Positions 42,719 to 50,646 of a stretch of 52,320 nucleotides of DNA are shown piece by piece. Made by a program: the position numbers and the translations under genes. The stretch comes from Pyxidicoccus fallax (GTDB lineage Bacteria > Myxococcota > Myxococcia > Myxococcales > Myxococcaceae): the NCBI RefSeq assembly GCF_012933655.1, contig NZ_JABBJJ010000045.1, positions 1 to 52,320 on the forward strand, given 5' to 3'. The notes under the pieces were generated by a model that was not told where the DNA came from, searched no databases, and saw only the letters and a program-made list of their open reading frames with translations. Position 1 is the first letter of the stretch; each line of letters begins with the position of its first letter.

Positions 42719-43327
42719 ATGACCACTCCCCAGCATCCCGCGGGTGACGACGCGACCCTCATCGCCGCGCTCCAGTACGAGCTCACCCACGTCCAGACCC
42801 ACATCGAGGAACTCCTCAAGGGCATCCACACCCTGTTCGGCACCGTGCTGCCCCTGGCGATCGCGATCTTCACCTTCACGAGCAGCGGGGCAGAGGAGAG
42901 GGGCCTGCGCTCCGAGGACATCGCCTTCGCCTTCGTGGCAATCACCATGCTGACGGCGCTCTGGACGAGCAACCTGTGGATGGAGCTTCTGCCGCTGCTT
43001 CGCTACAAGTACCTGGAGCTCCAACCACGCCTGTACTCAGCGACGGGGCAGACAGACCGGGAACCTCTCTCGCTCTACTTGTTCCCCCAGCGCGGGGTCT
43101 CCTGGCTTCCCGGGCTGGCCTTCAATCTGCTCGGGCTCGCCATCGTCATCGCCGTCTGGCAGCGCTTCATTGCCTCGCCGGTGCTGTGGTGGGGGGCCCT
43201 GGTCTTCATCACGCTGGGGGCGTTGGGCATCATGCTCGTGCCCTACGAGATCCACCGGCTGCGTCAGGAGTTCCAGCAGGCCCGTGAGGCAGGGAGGAAG
43301 GAGCGCCGCCCGTCGCAGGGCTCATGA
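42719..43327 (+). CDS. Four-TM membrane protein of unknown function
   Basis: Protein of 202 residues. A soluble helical start (ATLIAALQYELTHVQTHIEELLKGIH) precedes four hydrophobic helices: LFGTVLPLAIAIFTFTS, IAFAFVAITMLTALWTSNLWM, LPGLAFNLLGLAIVIAVW and VLWWGALVFITLGALGIMLVP. The tail is basic and helical (EIHRLRQEFQQAREAGRKERR). The ATG is nine bases after the SDR stop, with a GTG one codon before it as an alternative. No family match is recognised. Position suggests co-expression with the SDR. Confidence 0.72.
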   Translation: MTTPQHPAGDDATLIAALQYELTHVQTHIEELLKGIHTLFGTVLPLAIAIFTFTSSGAEERGLRSEDIAFAFVAITMLTALWTSNLWMELLPLLRYKYLELQPRLYSATGQTDREPLSLYLFPQRGVSWLPGLAFNLLGLAIVIAVWQRFIASPVLWWGALVFITLGALGIMLVPYEIHRLRQEFQQAREAGRKERRPSQGS

Positions 43328-43350
43328 GGGCTCCATCCGGCCGGGAACGC

Positions 43351-43800
43351 TCAGCGCCGCACGACGGCGATGATGGCGCGTGAGTCGATGTAGCCCAGCT
43401 GCCGTGAGTCCTGGCTGCGTGGGTTGTCTCCGGACACCACCACCTTGCCGGGCGGCACACGGGTCCGTGCGTCCGCGGACAGCGACTCCATGGCCCAGTC
43501 CGGCACCGGATCTCCAGGGACGGCGGCCACCCGTTTGATCCGGTAGGGCAGGTCGGCGGACTCCATCGCCTCGAGCTGCGAGGAGGGGAGGAGGAAGACG
43601 ACGATGTCCGAGCGACCGTACCCGGGAGCCCCAGCATCAGCGCCGCTCCGCCGCCGCGCGATGAGCCGTTGGCCGTCGCGCAGCGTGGGCTCCATGCTGT
43701 AGCCCTGCACGGTGACGACAAGCCAGCGGCGCCGCGTCCAGAGGACCAGCGCGGCGCCAGCCACGAGGGCTCCCAGTCCCACTCCGAGCACGAGACTCAT
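43351..43800 (-). CDS. S26-family signal peptidase-like protein
   Basis: Small membrane peptidase of 149 residues. An N-terminal helix (LVLGVGLGALVAGAALVLW) anchors it. The catalytic Ser35 lies in QGYSMEPTLRDG and Lys89 in PYRIKRVAAVPGD, the Ser/Lys dyad of the S26 family; VVSGDNPRSQDSRQLGYI is the usual later box. It is shorter than LepB (about 320 residues) and looks like the minimal peptidases that mature one partner. The ATG overlaps the ABC-transporter stop (ATGA). As the last gene of a peptide-oxidation/export operon, it probably removes the leader of the 52-residue Cys-rich peptide (inference). Confidence 0.9.
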   Translation of the reverse strand: MSLVLGVGLGALVAGAALVLWTRRRWLVVTVQGYSMEPTLRDGQRLIARRRSGADAGAPGYGRSDIVVFLLPSSQLEAMESADLPYRIKRVAAVPGDPVPDWAMESLSADARTRVPPGKVVVSGDNPRSQDSRQLGYIDSRAIIAVVRR

Positions 43801-45632
43801 GCCGCTTCCTCCTCCGGAGTCCGCGAGACGAGGCGCGGATCCTGGTAGCCACGGGCCTGCAGCGAGAACAGCCGCGCGTACTCGCCTCCGGCCGCCATCA
43901 GCTCCTCATGCGTGCCCTGCTCGACCACCTGGCCCCGTGAGAGCACGGCGATGGTGTCCGCGCTCCGCAGCGCGCTGAGCCGATGGGAGACGAGCAACCG
44001 CGCCCGCCCCGCGCCATGGCGCTGCAGCGTCTGGTGGATCCCGAACTCCGCCTCGGCATCCAGGCCGGAGCTCGGCTCATCGAGCACCCACAGGTCCACG
44101 TCCTCGCGCATCAGGGCCCGGGCCAGCGCCACGCGCTGCCACTGTCCTCCGGACAGCGAGACTCCCGGCGCTCCGTCGCCATCCTCACCCTCCAGGGTCC
44201 GGCTCAGCAGCGTCTCGTAGCCGGCGGGGAGCGCGGCGAGCTTGTCATCGATGTCGGCCAGCCGCGCCGCGGCACGGATGCGTGCCTCGTCCTTCAGGTG
44301 GGCCACATCGCCCAGGCCGATGTTCTCGGCGGCGGTGAGGTCGTAGGTCATGAAGTCCTGGAACGTCGCCGCCATCCGCTGCCACAGCGCGCGCGGCTCG
44401 AACTCACGCACGTCCACTCCGTCCCAGAGAATCTGACCACGCTCCAGCTCGTAGAAGCGGCACAGGAGCTTCACCAGGGTGCTCTTGCCCGCGCCATTGA
44501 TGCCCACGAGCCCCACCGAGCCGCCCGCGGGAATGAACAGGTTCACCCCGCGCAGCACCCAGGGGCCGCGGGTGTCATAGCGAAACCACGCGTCCCGGAA
44601 CTCCACTCCGCGCCGCAGCGGCTCCACGGCTCGCGAGGGGCCCGCCGTGCGGCCGGGGAGGGCGAGGAGCTGGAGGTAGTTGCCGAAGGTCAGCACACTC
44701 CGTCCCGCCTCCTGCATCTGCACGACCAGACCGGTGAAGGCACTCTGGATGCCCGCCACCGCCGCGAGGAAGAGCGCCACATCGCCTATGGCGTGCCGGC
44801 CCTCGACGGCTCCCCGGACGACGATGAACGCGCCGAGCGCGGTGACTCCGGCGGTCAGCAGGGACAGCGAGGCCTGCATCGCGGCGCCCTTGCGCGCCAG
44901 GGCGAGCTCCCGCGCCGAGGCCCTTCCCAACGTCGTCACCATCCGGTCCCGGAGCAGCTCCCCGAGCCCGAACAGCCGGCTCTCCCTCGCTGCCCGGACG
45001 TCCACGAGGAGCGAGTGATAGAAGTCGCGCCAGCGATACGTCTGGACCAGGGCCTCGGAGAGCCGCGCCGACCAGCGGCTGCGGACGAGCTGCGCGCCAA
45101 GCCCCACCGCTCCCGCCAGCAGGAGCAGCAGCGCCATGGGCGGTGACACCGACAGCACCACGGCGCTCAAGGTCACCACCGAGATGGCCGCGCGGATGAC
45201 GGCGAGCACGAGCTCCGAGAGCTGCTGCGGCGCCTCCTGGGCCGCCTGTTCCGCCAGCCGGAGCTGGCCGTGAAAGGCGGGCTCCTCGAAGTATCGCAGG
45301 CTCTCCAACGCGCTGACCTTCGTGAAGAGCGCGCGCTCGACCTCGAGGGTGACACGCCAGCGGATGACCCCGTTGAGGTACTCGGTGAGGTTCAGCACCG
45401 CCATGGCGCCTCCGGCCACGGCGGCAGCGCCCACCGCCAGCCCGAGGGCGCGCTGGGAGTCGACCTGGGCGCCGCGGCCGAGCTCATCGAGCAACAGCTT
45501 GGTCAGCCAGCCTCCCATCGCGGCGACGGCCCCGGTGCACGCCGTGAGCGCGAGCACGGTGGCCGAGGCGACAGGGGCCGAGCGCCACTGGAGCGCCACG
45601 GCCGCGCGCACGGTTCGCAAGGCATCCTTCAT
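43797..45632 (-). CDS. ABC exporter, fused permease and ATPase
   Basis: Half-transporter of 611 residues that dimerises for export. Residues 20-310 form six membrane helices (SATVLALTACTGAVAAMGGWL first), and residues about 340-600 the ATPase: Walker A GINGAGKST, Q-loop at AATFQDFM, ABC signature SLSGGQWQRVALARAL, Walker B VDLWVLDEPSSGLD and the switch His in LLVSHRL. It has no C39 peptidase domain, so leader removal must be done by another protein, and the S26 gene coupled to its end fits that. It overlaps the thioredoxin gene by four bases. Cargo is probably the Cys-rich peptide. Confidence 0.93.
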   Translation of the reverse strand: MKDALRTVRAAVALQWRSAPVASATVLALTACTGAVAAMGGWLTKLLLDELGRGAQVDSQRALGLAVGAAAVAGGAMAVLNLTEYLNGVIRWRVTLEVERALFTKVSALESLRYFEEPAFHGQLRLAEQAAQEAPQQLSELVLAVIRAAISVVTLSAVVLSVSPPMALLLLLAGAVGLGAQLVRSRWSARLSEALVQTYRWRDFYHSLLVDVRAARESRLFGLGELLRDRMVTTLGRASARELALARKGAAMQASLSLLTAGVTALGAFIVVRGAVEGRHAIGDVALFLAAVAGIQSAFTGLVVQMQEAGRSVLTFGNYLQLLALPGRTAGPSRAVEPLRRGVEFRDAWFRYDTRGPWVLRGVNLFIPAGGSVGLVGINGAGKSTLVKLLCRFYELERGQILWDGVDVREFEPRALWQRMAATFQDFMTYDLTAAENIGLGDVAHLKDEARIRAAARLADIDDKLAALPAGYETLLSRTLEGEDGDGAPGVSLSGGQWQRVALARALMREDVDLWVLDEPSSGLDAEAEFGIHQTLQRHGAGRARLLVSHRLSALRSADTIAVLSRGQVVEQGTHEELMAAGGEYARLFSLQARGYQDPRLVSRTPEEEAA

Positions 45633-46147
45633 GACAGCACGTCACGCAGCTGATGCCCCGAGGCGGCGACAGTGCCGTTCTCCACCCGAATCAACGTGGG
45701 ATAGCCCGCGGGCCGGAACGCCTTGGTCACGGAGTCGGTCTCGGTGATGAAGGCCACGCGGGCGATGGCACCCAGGGCGGCACCGAGCTCACGCGCGGCG
45801 GGGTCATCCTCGTGGCCCTCGACGAAGGCCATCAAGGGAAGCCTCGGCGGTGACTCCAGCAACTGCGCCCGGAGGGTCGCGCAGGGATGGCAGCCCGTGG
45901 TGAAGAAGCCGACCAGGTTCACGCCGGAGCGCAGGGCCTCGTCGGTGAGGAGTCCGCCCTCGGGGGTGGCGGCCTGGAATGCGCCCACGGCATCCCCCGG
46001 CTGGGGCAGCGCCGGATCCCTCGCGGGAACATTGGAGACCCTGTCCTGCAGCGCCCGGACGCGGCGGACGAGCGCGAAGGTCAGCAGCAGGTTCAGCACC
46101 ACCATCACGGCCAGCACCGCGCCGCCCAACACGAGCAGCTCCATCAT
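45629..46147 (-). CDS. TlpA/MauD-like membrane-anchored thioredoxin
   Basis: Protein of 172 residues. One N-terminal helix (LVLGGAVLAVMVVLNLLLTFALV) anchors it, followed by a thioredoxin-like domain with the redox pair C86-x-x-C89 (FFTTGCHPCATL). The cis-Pro region is GYPTLIRVENG. MauD, the thioredoxin-like partner of MauE, is needed for the disulfides of the small subunit of methylamine dehydrogenase. Here it follows a MauE-like gene directly, with overlapping stop and start (ATGATG), and precedes an exporter. Likely role: form or correct disulfides in the Cys-rich peptide. Confidence 0.88.
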   Translation of the reverse strand: MMELLVLGGAVLAVMVVLNLLLTFALVRRVRALQDRVSNVPARDPALPQPGDAVGAFQAATPEGGLLTDEALRSGVNLVGFFTTGCHPCATLRAQLLESPPRLPLMAFVEGHEDDPAARELGAALGAIARVAFITETDSVTKAFRPAGYPTLIRVENGTVAASGHQLRDVLS

Positions 46148-46710
46148 CCCCTCTGCTTTCTCGCGGCCGCCGGAGTTCCGGCCATCGGCTCCGGGCCACG
46201 CAGGAGAAACACGAGATCATCCCAGCGCGTGATGAAGAGCCCGGAGAGGACTCCAAGGGCCCCCGCGCCCCACGCCACCACGGCCACCGGAGAAGACGGC
46301 GAGCCCGGCTCGTGGCCCGCCGCGCCCACGAGGGTCACCGCGAGCAGGAGGCCATTGCGGACCAGATGGGACGCCCCCATCGGCGTGTCACTCGCGCCGA
46401 AGCATCGGCAGCGCACCCGCTCCCCCCGGCGCAACACCCGCGCGATGCCCAGGGTGAAGCCCGTGAAGAGCGCGAGCGCCAGCACGTACCCGGCCAGGGG
46501 AGCCAGGAGCAGCAGGAGCGCGGAAGCCGCCTCCGCGAGCACCACGGCGGCCGCCAGCGGTGCGCCCACCCAGGGCTTGGGAAATCCGAAGCGCCCGAGG
46601 GTCTGGATGAAGTCCTGGAACGCCACGCGGCCGTGCAGCTTGCTGACGAACGCCAGCGTGAGCACGACGACAAGCATCAGCCGGCAGCCGAAATCGATAG
46701 CGCTCGACAC
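46144..46710 (-). CDS. MauE-like redox membrane protein
   Basis: Membrane protein of 188 residues of the MauE/DoxX-like group. Four to five hydrophobic helices are visible (CRLMLVVVLTLAFVSKLHG, APLAAAVVLAEAASALLLLLAPL, YVLALALFTGFTLGIARVL, LVRNGLLLAVTLVGAAG, AVVAWGAGALGVLSGLFI). The pair C-x-C in VRCRCFGAS near residue 108 lies at a helix edge and matches the MauE redox Cys position. It would move electrons between a quinone or cytosolic donor and the thioredoxin downstream. The start is a GTG with GGAGAGAACC before it. A hairpin separates it from the upstream peptide gene. Confidence 0.85.
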   Translation of the reverse strand: MSSAIDFGCRLMLVVVLTLAFVSKLHGRVAFQDFIQTLGRFGFPKPWVGAPLAAAVVLAEAASALLLLLAPLAGYVLALALFTGFTLGIARVLRRGERVRCRCFGASDTPMGASHLVRNGLLLAVTLVGAAGHEPGSPSSPVAVVAWGAGALGVLSGLFITRWDDLVFLLRGPEPMAGTPAAARKQRG

Positions 46711-46729
46711 GGTTCTCTCCGGGAACCAC

Positions 46730-46758
46730 GGCCGGACACCGGGACGGCATGTCCGGCC
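46730..46758 (-). terminator. Hairpin between peptide gene and MauE-like gene
   Basis: GGCCGGACA (46730-46738) pairs perfectly with TGTCCGGCC (46750-46758) over an 11-base loop, and after one C:A mismatch CCA pairs with TGG outside it, giving 12 pairs. It starts just after the peptide stop and about 20 bases before the MauE-like GTG. This looks like a partial terminator that would leave more peptide mRNA than maturation mRNA. Confidence 0.6.
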
Positions 46759-46776
46759 ATGGTCATGGAACAGGTG

Positions 46777-46935
46777 TTACCGACAGCCGGTCGTGGTGAC
46801 ACAGGAGCCGTAGCAGTTGAAACGCTTGCCCTTGGTGGAGCAGCACTGACCGTGCTCCGGGATGCACGCGCCAGCGGAGACCTCGGACAGGAACAGCTTC
46901 AGGATGCGGTCGCTCATCGCCTTGAGGGTCTTCAT
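46777..46935 (-). CDS. Six-cysteine peptide precursor (candidate)
   Basis: A 52-codon gene, shorter than a 60-codon cutoff would keep. Residues 1-23 form a leader: basic MKTLKAMSDRILK, a short hydrophobic LFLSEVS, and AGA before Cys24. Residues 24-52 contain all six cysteines in the pattern C-x6-CC-x8-C-x3-C-x5-C, with Gly, Ser, Thr, Lys and Arg between, which looks like a folded disulfide-rich peptide. The AGA|C junction fits cleavage by the S26 peptidase encoded four genes on. AAAGGG lies before the ATG. It is first in line before MauE-like, thioredoxin, ABC and S26 genes, all on the same strand. The two larger frames crossing it do not match any family. Not proven to be expressed. Confidence 0.72.
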   Translation of the reverse strand: MKTLKAMSDRILKLFLSEVSAGACIPEHGQCCSTKGKRFNCYGSCVTTTGCR

Positions 46936-46997
46936 GTGGGTTGCCCTTTCTCTTCGCGTTCAGAGCTCGCGGCATGCGCGGCTCATTTCGAAGACAC

Positions 46998-47026
46998 GCG
47001 CCGGTGCGAGGTGGCGCATCCGGCGC
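46998..47026 (-). terminator. Terminator-like hairpin after kinase gene
   Basis: GCGCCGGTGCG (46998-47008) pairs with CGCA plus CCGGCGC (47015-47018 and 47020-47026) with one bulged T, giving an 11-pair stem over a six-base loop. It lies about 48 bases past the Ser/Thr kinase stop and before the peptide gene, so it likely separates the two transcripts. No T tract is seen. Confidence 0.5.
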
Positions 47027-47073
47027 GAGAGATTTCCGCGGGCACCCGCGCAACTGCTTGAAATCCGAGCCCG

Positions 47074-49914
47074 TCACCTCGGCCGTGAGGCCCGCCAGCG
47101 TCCGGTCTCCGCGAGCTCCAACGCGCGCTTGCGTGGGCTCCGCTGGTTGTACTCATGCGCCGCGTCAACGAGCCGCCGCGCCTTCTCCGGCTCGCGTGCC
47201 TCGCCCGTGAGCGCCCGGGCGAGCGCGAACCGCGCATCCGCCAGGTCGTCCTCCGCGGTTCCCTCGGGCTGACGCTCGAAGATGGCGACCGCGCGCTCCA
47301 GGTACACGCGCGCCTTGCCCGGTGCCTTCAGCTCCAGGAGGTCCCCGCCCAGCCCCAACAGGTCGATGCCCACCTGCGGGCTCTCCGGGCCCAGGGCCTT
47401 CTCGCGAATCCCCAGTGCCCGCTGGTGGTGCTCCGCCGCCTCCCGGTAGCGCCCCAGCTTCGCGAGCGCTCGCCCCATCCCGGACAGCGAGGCCGCGAGC
47501 TTCGCGTCTCCCGGCCCCAGCTCCTTCTCCCGGACTCGCGCGGCGTGCGCGAAGGCCTGGAGCGACTCCTCCGGCCGGCCCAGCTCGAGCAGGAAGCCTC
47601 CGAGGTTGTGGTAGGTGCTCGCGGCCATCAGGTGCTCGTCGCCGTGCACCTTCTGAAAGATGGCCAGGGCCTGGCGCCCGTACTCCAGCGCGCTCGCGGG
47701 GTTGTCCGCTCGCACCTCGTGCACGGCGATGACATCCAGGACGACGGCCAGGTTCGGATGCTCCGGCCCATACGTCCTCCGGTAGATGGCCTCCGCCTCC
47801 CAGAGGAAGGGGAGCCCCTCCTCGTGGCGCCCCAGCATCCCGAGCGTCTGGCCCACGCCGAGCAGCGCCGTGGCGAGCTCCGGGTCCTCCGCCGTGTAGA
47901 GCTTCCGCGCCAGCTCCAGCGCCCGCTGGCCCTCCTTCAGGGCCTCCGTCACCCGGCCCCGGGCGCGGTGGAGGCTGACGAGGTTCCGGGAGAGCGTGGC
48001 CTCGATGTGGGCGTCTCCGCCCAGGCGCTTCAGGGCCGCCGCCGCGTGGCGGGGCGTCTCCTCGTCCGGGTCCAGCTCCGCGCCCACGAAGCTGAGCAGC
48101 CGCACCAGCCCGGCCCAGGACTCCGCGGCCTGCCTGTCGTGACGGCTCGACTCCGCCACCTGGATGGCCCGGTGCAACGTCTTGATGGCCTCGCGGTACT
48201 GGCGAGCCTGTCCCTGCGTCTCCGCGAGCAGGTCGAGGACCTCCGCCTCCAGCGGGCCATGGCCCACCTCGTGGGCTTCCCGGGCCACCGCCGTCGCCAG
48301 CTCCAGCGCGGGCAGCACCTGGCCCGCATGGAGCTTCGCCCGCACCGCCGCGCGTTGGACGCGGAGGCTCTCCATCCGCCGGCGCGTCAGTTCATCCAGG
48401 GGCGGAGGCTCCGGCGAGGCGAGCGTCGCGATGTCCGCGCAAGGGGCCAGGCGCTCCAGCCCATGGGCCGCGCGCGCCGCGTTCTGGATGACCTGGGCAT
48501 CCGCCGCCGCCAGCGTCTCCACGACGGCCGCCAGATCCTTGAGCCGCTGGTCCAGGCAGATGACCCGCCGGTCCAGCAGCCGCTCCGGAGTATGGCCCGT
48601 CACCCGCGTGGCGACACAGGCCTCGTGACTCGCCGCCACCCAGTCGCGCGAGTAGCCATCCAGCGTCCGCTCCACCTCGCGCCAGGCGCTCGCCGCGTAG
48701 GGGAGGGGACTGGCCTCGAAGACGGCCTGTACCGCGCGCTTCCGGGGCGCGTCCCAGACGCCGACGAGCGCCTGCTCACTGCCTTCGCACGGGTCTCCCA
48801 ACGTGGCCCCGTGCAGGGCCGCGCCACCGGCGAGGAGCACCAGCCCCGCCGTCGCCGCCAGGCCCGCCCGGCGCCACTTCGCACCCGGCGCCTCGCTGAG
48901 CCGCCGGAGCAGCGCGTCCATGGAGGCGTGTCGCTGCTCCGGCGCCTCCGACAACCCCTGCTGCACGGCTCGATGCACCCACGCCGGCACGCCGGACTCG
49001 CGAGGTGGCCGCTTCGCTTCGTCCTCGCCGGTGCCCTGCCGCGACGGCCGCGTCCCATACAGCGCTTCGTGGAGCGCGACGCAGTAGCTGTACTGGTCGC
49101 CGCGCGCATCCGAGGGCTCTCCCCGCCGCTGCTCGGGGGACATGTACGCGGGCGTGCCCAGCACCTGGTCCGAGCGCGTGAGCAGTCCTGGCATCGGTGC
49201 GCCCGCGTCCTGCCCGGGCGCCGGCTCCCGGGTCGCGTCCAGGCAGCGGACGATGCGCGCGAGCCCGAAGTCGGTGATGCGGACACGGCCGTCGCGGCCC
49301 ACCAGGACGTTGTCCGGCTTGAAGTCCCGGTGGACGAGCCCCTGCGCGTGCGCCGCCGCCAGCCCACGTCCCGCGTGGAGGAAGAGCTCCAGCAGCGCGC
49401 GCCAGTCCCTGTCCGGACGGCGCAGGTGCTCGCGGAGGGTGGTGCCCTCCACCAGCTCCATGGCCAGGAAGACGTGCTCGCCGAAGCGGCCCACGTCGTG
49501 AATCGTGATGACGTTGGGGTGGACGACGCGAGCGGCGGCCTGCGCCTCGCGCAGCAGCCGGGCCTGTGCCTGCTCCCGCTTCGCCAAACTCACGGCGTCG
49601 ATGCGGATGAGCTTGAGCGCGACCCTCCGGTCCAGCTCCGGGTCGTACGCCGCATGAACGACGCCCATTCCTCCCGCGCCGATGGGCTCCAGCACCACGT
49701 AGCGTCCCAGGAGGGTGCCTCGCTGGAGCCACGGATGGGCTGTCATTCCGTCCACAGAGGGGGGACGGGAGTCGCCCTCTCCACGTGCTGCTTCCGCGAG
49801 GAGCGCTCGACAGATGGCGCAGGAATCCAGATGCTGTTCCACCGACCCGGCTGCCTCCGCGTCCAGCTCACCTCGTGCGAAGGCGAAGAGCTGTCGGGTG
49901 TCGAAACAGTCCAT
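47074..49914 (-). CDS. Ser/Thr protein kinase with anti-sigma-like zinc finger and TPR tail
   Basis: Protein of 946 residues. The first 40 residues have the zf-HC2 pattern H28-x3-C32-x2-C35 (HLDSCAICR), as in anti-sigma factors. A PKN-type kinase domain follows (about 60-345): GAGGMGVVH, VALKLI, HRDFKPDN, DFGLA and MSPEQ are complete, so it should be active. A membrane helix (LAATAGLVLLAGGAAL) lies near residue 355, then a Cys-containing domain common in myxobacterial kinases and about eight TPR units to the end (GDAHIEATLSRNLVSLHR and onward). It is divergent from a sigma-factor gene with 36 bases between starts, which suggests the zinc finger binds that sigma factor under kinase control (inference). 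Confidence 0.92.
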   Translation of the reverse strand: MDCFDTRQLFAFARGELDAEAAGSVEQHLDSCAICRALLAEAARGEGDSRPPSVDGMTAHPWLQRGTLLGRYVVLEPIGAGGMGVVHAAYDPELDRRVALKLIRIDAVSLAKREQAQARLLREAQAAARVVHPNVITIHDVGRFGEHVFLAMELVEGTTLREHLRRPDRDWRALLELFLHAGRGLAAAHAQGLVHRDFKPDNVLVGRDGRVRITDFGLARIVRCLDATREPAPGQDAGAPMPGLLTRSDQVLGTPAYMSPEQRRGEPSDARGDQYSYCVALHEALYGTRPSRQGTGEDEAKRPPRESGVPAWVHRAVQQGLSEAPEQRHASMDALLRRLSEAPGAKWRRAGLAATAGLVLLAGGAALHGATLGDPCEGSEQALVGVWDAPRKRAVQAVFEASPLPYAASAWREVERTLDGYSRDWVAASHEACVATRVTGHTPERLLDRRVICLDQRLKDLAAVVETLAAADAQVIQNAARAAHGLERLAPCADIATLASPEPPPLDELTRRRMESLRVQRAAVRAKLHAGQVLPALELATAVAREAHEVGHGPLEAEVLDLLAETQGQARQYREAIKTLHRAIQVAESSRHDRQAAESWAGLVRLLSFVGAELDPDEETPRHAAAALKRLGGDAHIEATLSRNLVSLHRARGRVTEALKEGQRALELARKLYTAEDPELATALLGVGQTLGMLGRHEEGLPFLWEAEAIYRRTYGPEHPNLAVVLDVIAVHEVRADNPASALEYGRQALAIFQKVHGDEHLMAASTYHNLGGFLLELGRPEESLQAFAHAARVREKELGPGDAKLAASLSGMGRALAKLGRYREAAEHHQRALGIREKALGPESPQVGIDLLGLGGDLLELKAPGKARVYLERAVAIFERQPEGTAEDDLADARFALARALTGEAREPEKARRLVDAAHEYNQRSPRKRALELAETGRWRASRPR

Positions 49915-49950
49915 GACGAGGACACGATAGCCGACGGGGAGGACACGACG

Positions 49951-50646
49951 ATGGACGGCACGGACCCTCGGGAAGACCTGGCCTTCGCCCAGGCGTGTGC
50001 GCGCGGTGACGCGGAGGCCCTCGCCAGCTTCGAGGCGCGTCTCGTCCCCCAGCTCCGCAAGGCGCTGCTCCAGCGGGGAATGAACATTCCGACCACGGAG
50101 GAAGCCCTCCAGCTCCTGAGAGTGAAGCTTTTCGTCCGCAGCGGAGACCGCCCGCCCCGAATCGCGGACTACGAAGGGCAGGGCCCCTTGCTTGCCTGGC
50201 TTCGCGTGGCCGCGCTGCGCACCGCGCTGAACCTCATCCGGGAGCGGAAGGTTCCGCTCGAGGTGGACGACTCCCGGCTCGAGGAGGTGGCGTCTCCGGT
50301 TGATGATGCCGACCGGCGCTACATCAAGGACCGCTACCGCGACGACTTCACCCGGGCCTTCCAGGAAGCACTCAAGGCGCTGGCGCCCCGGGCCCGGACG
50401 CTGTTGCGGCTGCATCTGGTGGAGGGACTGGGCACGGCGGAGCTTGCCCGGGCCTACCGCGTGGACCGTTCCACGGTGAAGCGCTGGCTCGCGCAGGCCC
50501 GTGAAGGGTTGCGCGCGGAGGTGCGCACCCGGCTCGCGGCGCGCATCGGCGTGGACACCCCCGCGCTCGGCAGCCTGATGCGCGAGCTGCAGAGCCAGCT
50601 CGATCTGAGCATCCGCTCCGCGATGAGGGATTCGACGCCGGGATGA
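49951..50646 (+). CDS. Myxobacterial-type sigma-70 family factor
   Basis: Sigma-70-like protein of 231 residues. Region 2-like sequence begins at ACARGDAEALASFEARLVPQLRKALL, with IADYEGQGPLLAWLRVAALRTALNLIRE as the core helices. Region 4 is the clear part: ALAPRARTLLRLHLVEGLGTAELARAYRVDRSTVKRWLAQAREGLRAEV. Sigma factors of this kind, with a divergent kinase, form a myxobacterial family as I recall. The ATG at 49951 follows GGGAGGACACGACG. Its stop overlaps the ankyrin gene ATG (ATGA). Likely targets include its own operon. Confidence 0.88.
   Translation: MDGTDPREDLAFAQACARGDAEALASFEARLVPQLRKALLQRGMNIPTTEEALQLLRVKLFVRSGDRPPRIADYEGQGPLLAWLRVAALRTALNLIRERKVPLEVDDSRLEEVASPVDDADRRYIKDRYRDDFTRAFQEALKALAPRARTLLRLHLVEGLGTAELARAYRVDRSTVKRWLAQAREGLRAEVRTRLAARIGVDTPALGSLMRELQSQLDLSIRSAMRDSTPG

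Noticed and set aside
46763..47077. A 104-codon minus-strand frame overlapping the Cys-rich peptide gene
   Set aside because: It runs through the hairpin after the kinase, lacks a leader sequence and reads as Pro/Arg-rich filler. The 52-codon frame has the Cys pattern and a purine leader.
47155..49950. Plus-strand open frame running into the sigma-factor gene
   Set aside because: It is antisense to the kinase gene; sigma-factor sequence begins at the ATG at 49951 with a good ribosome-binding site.
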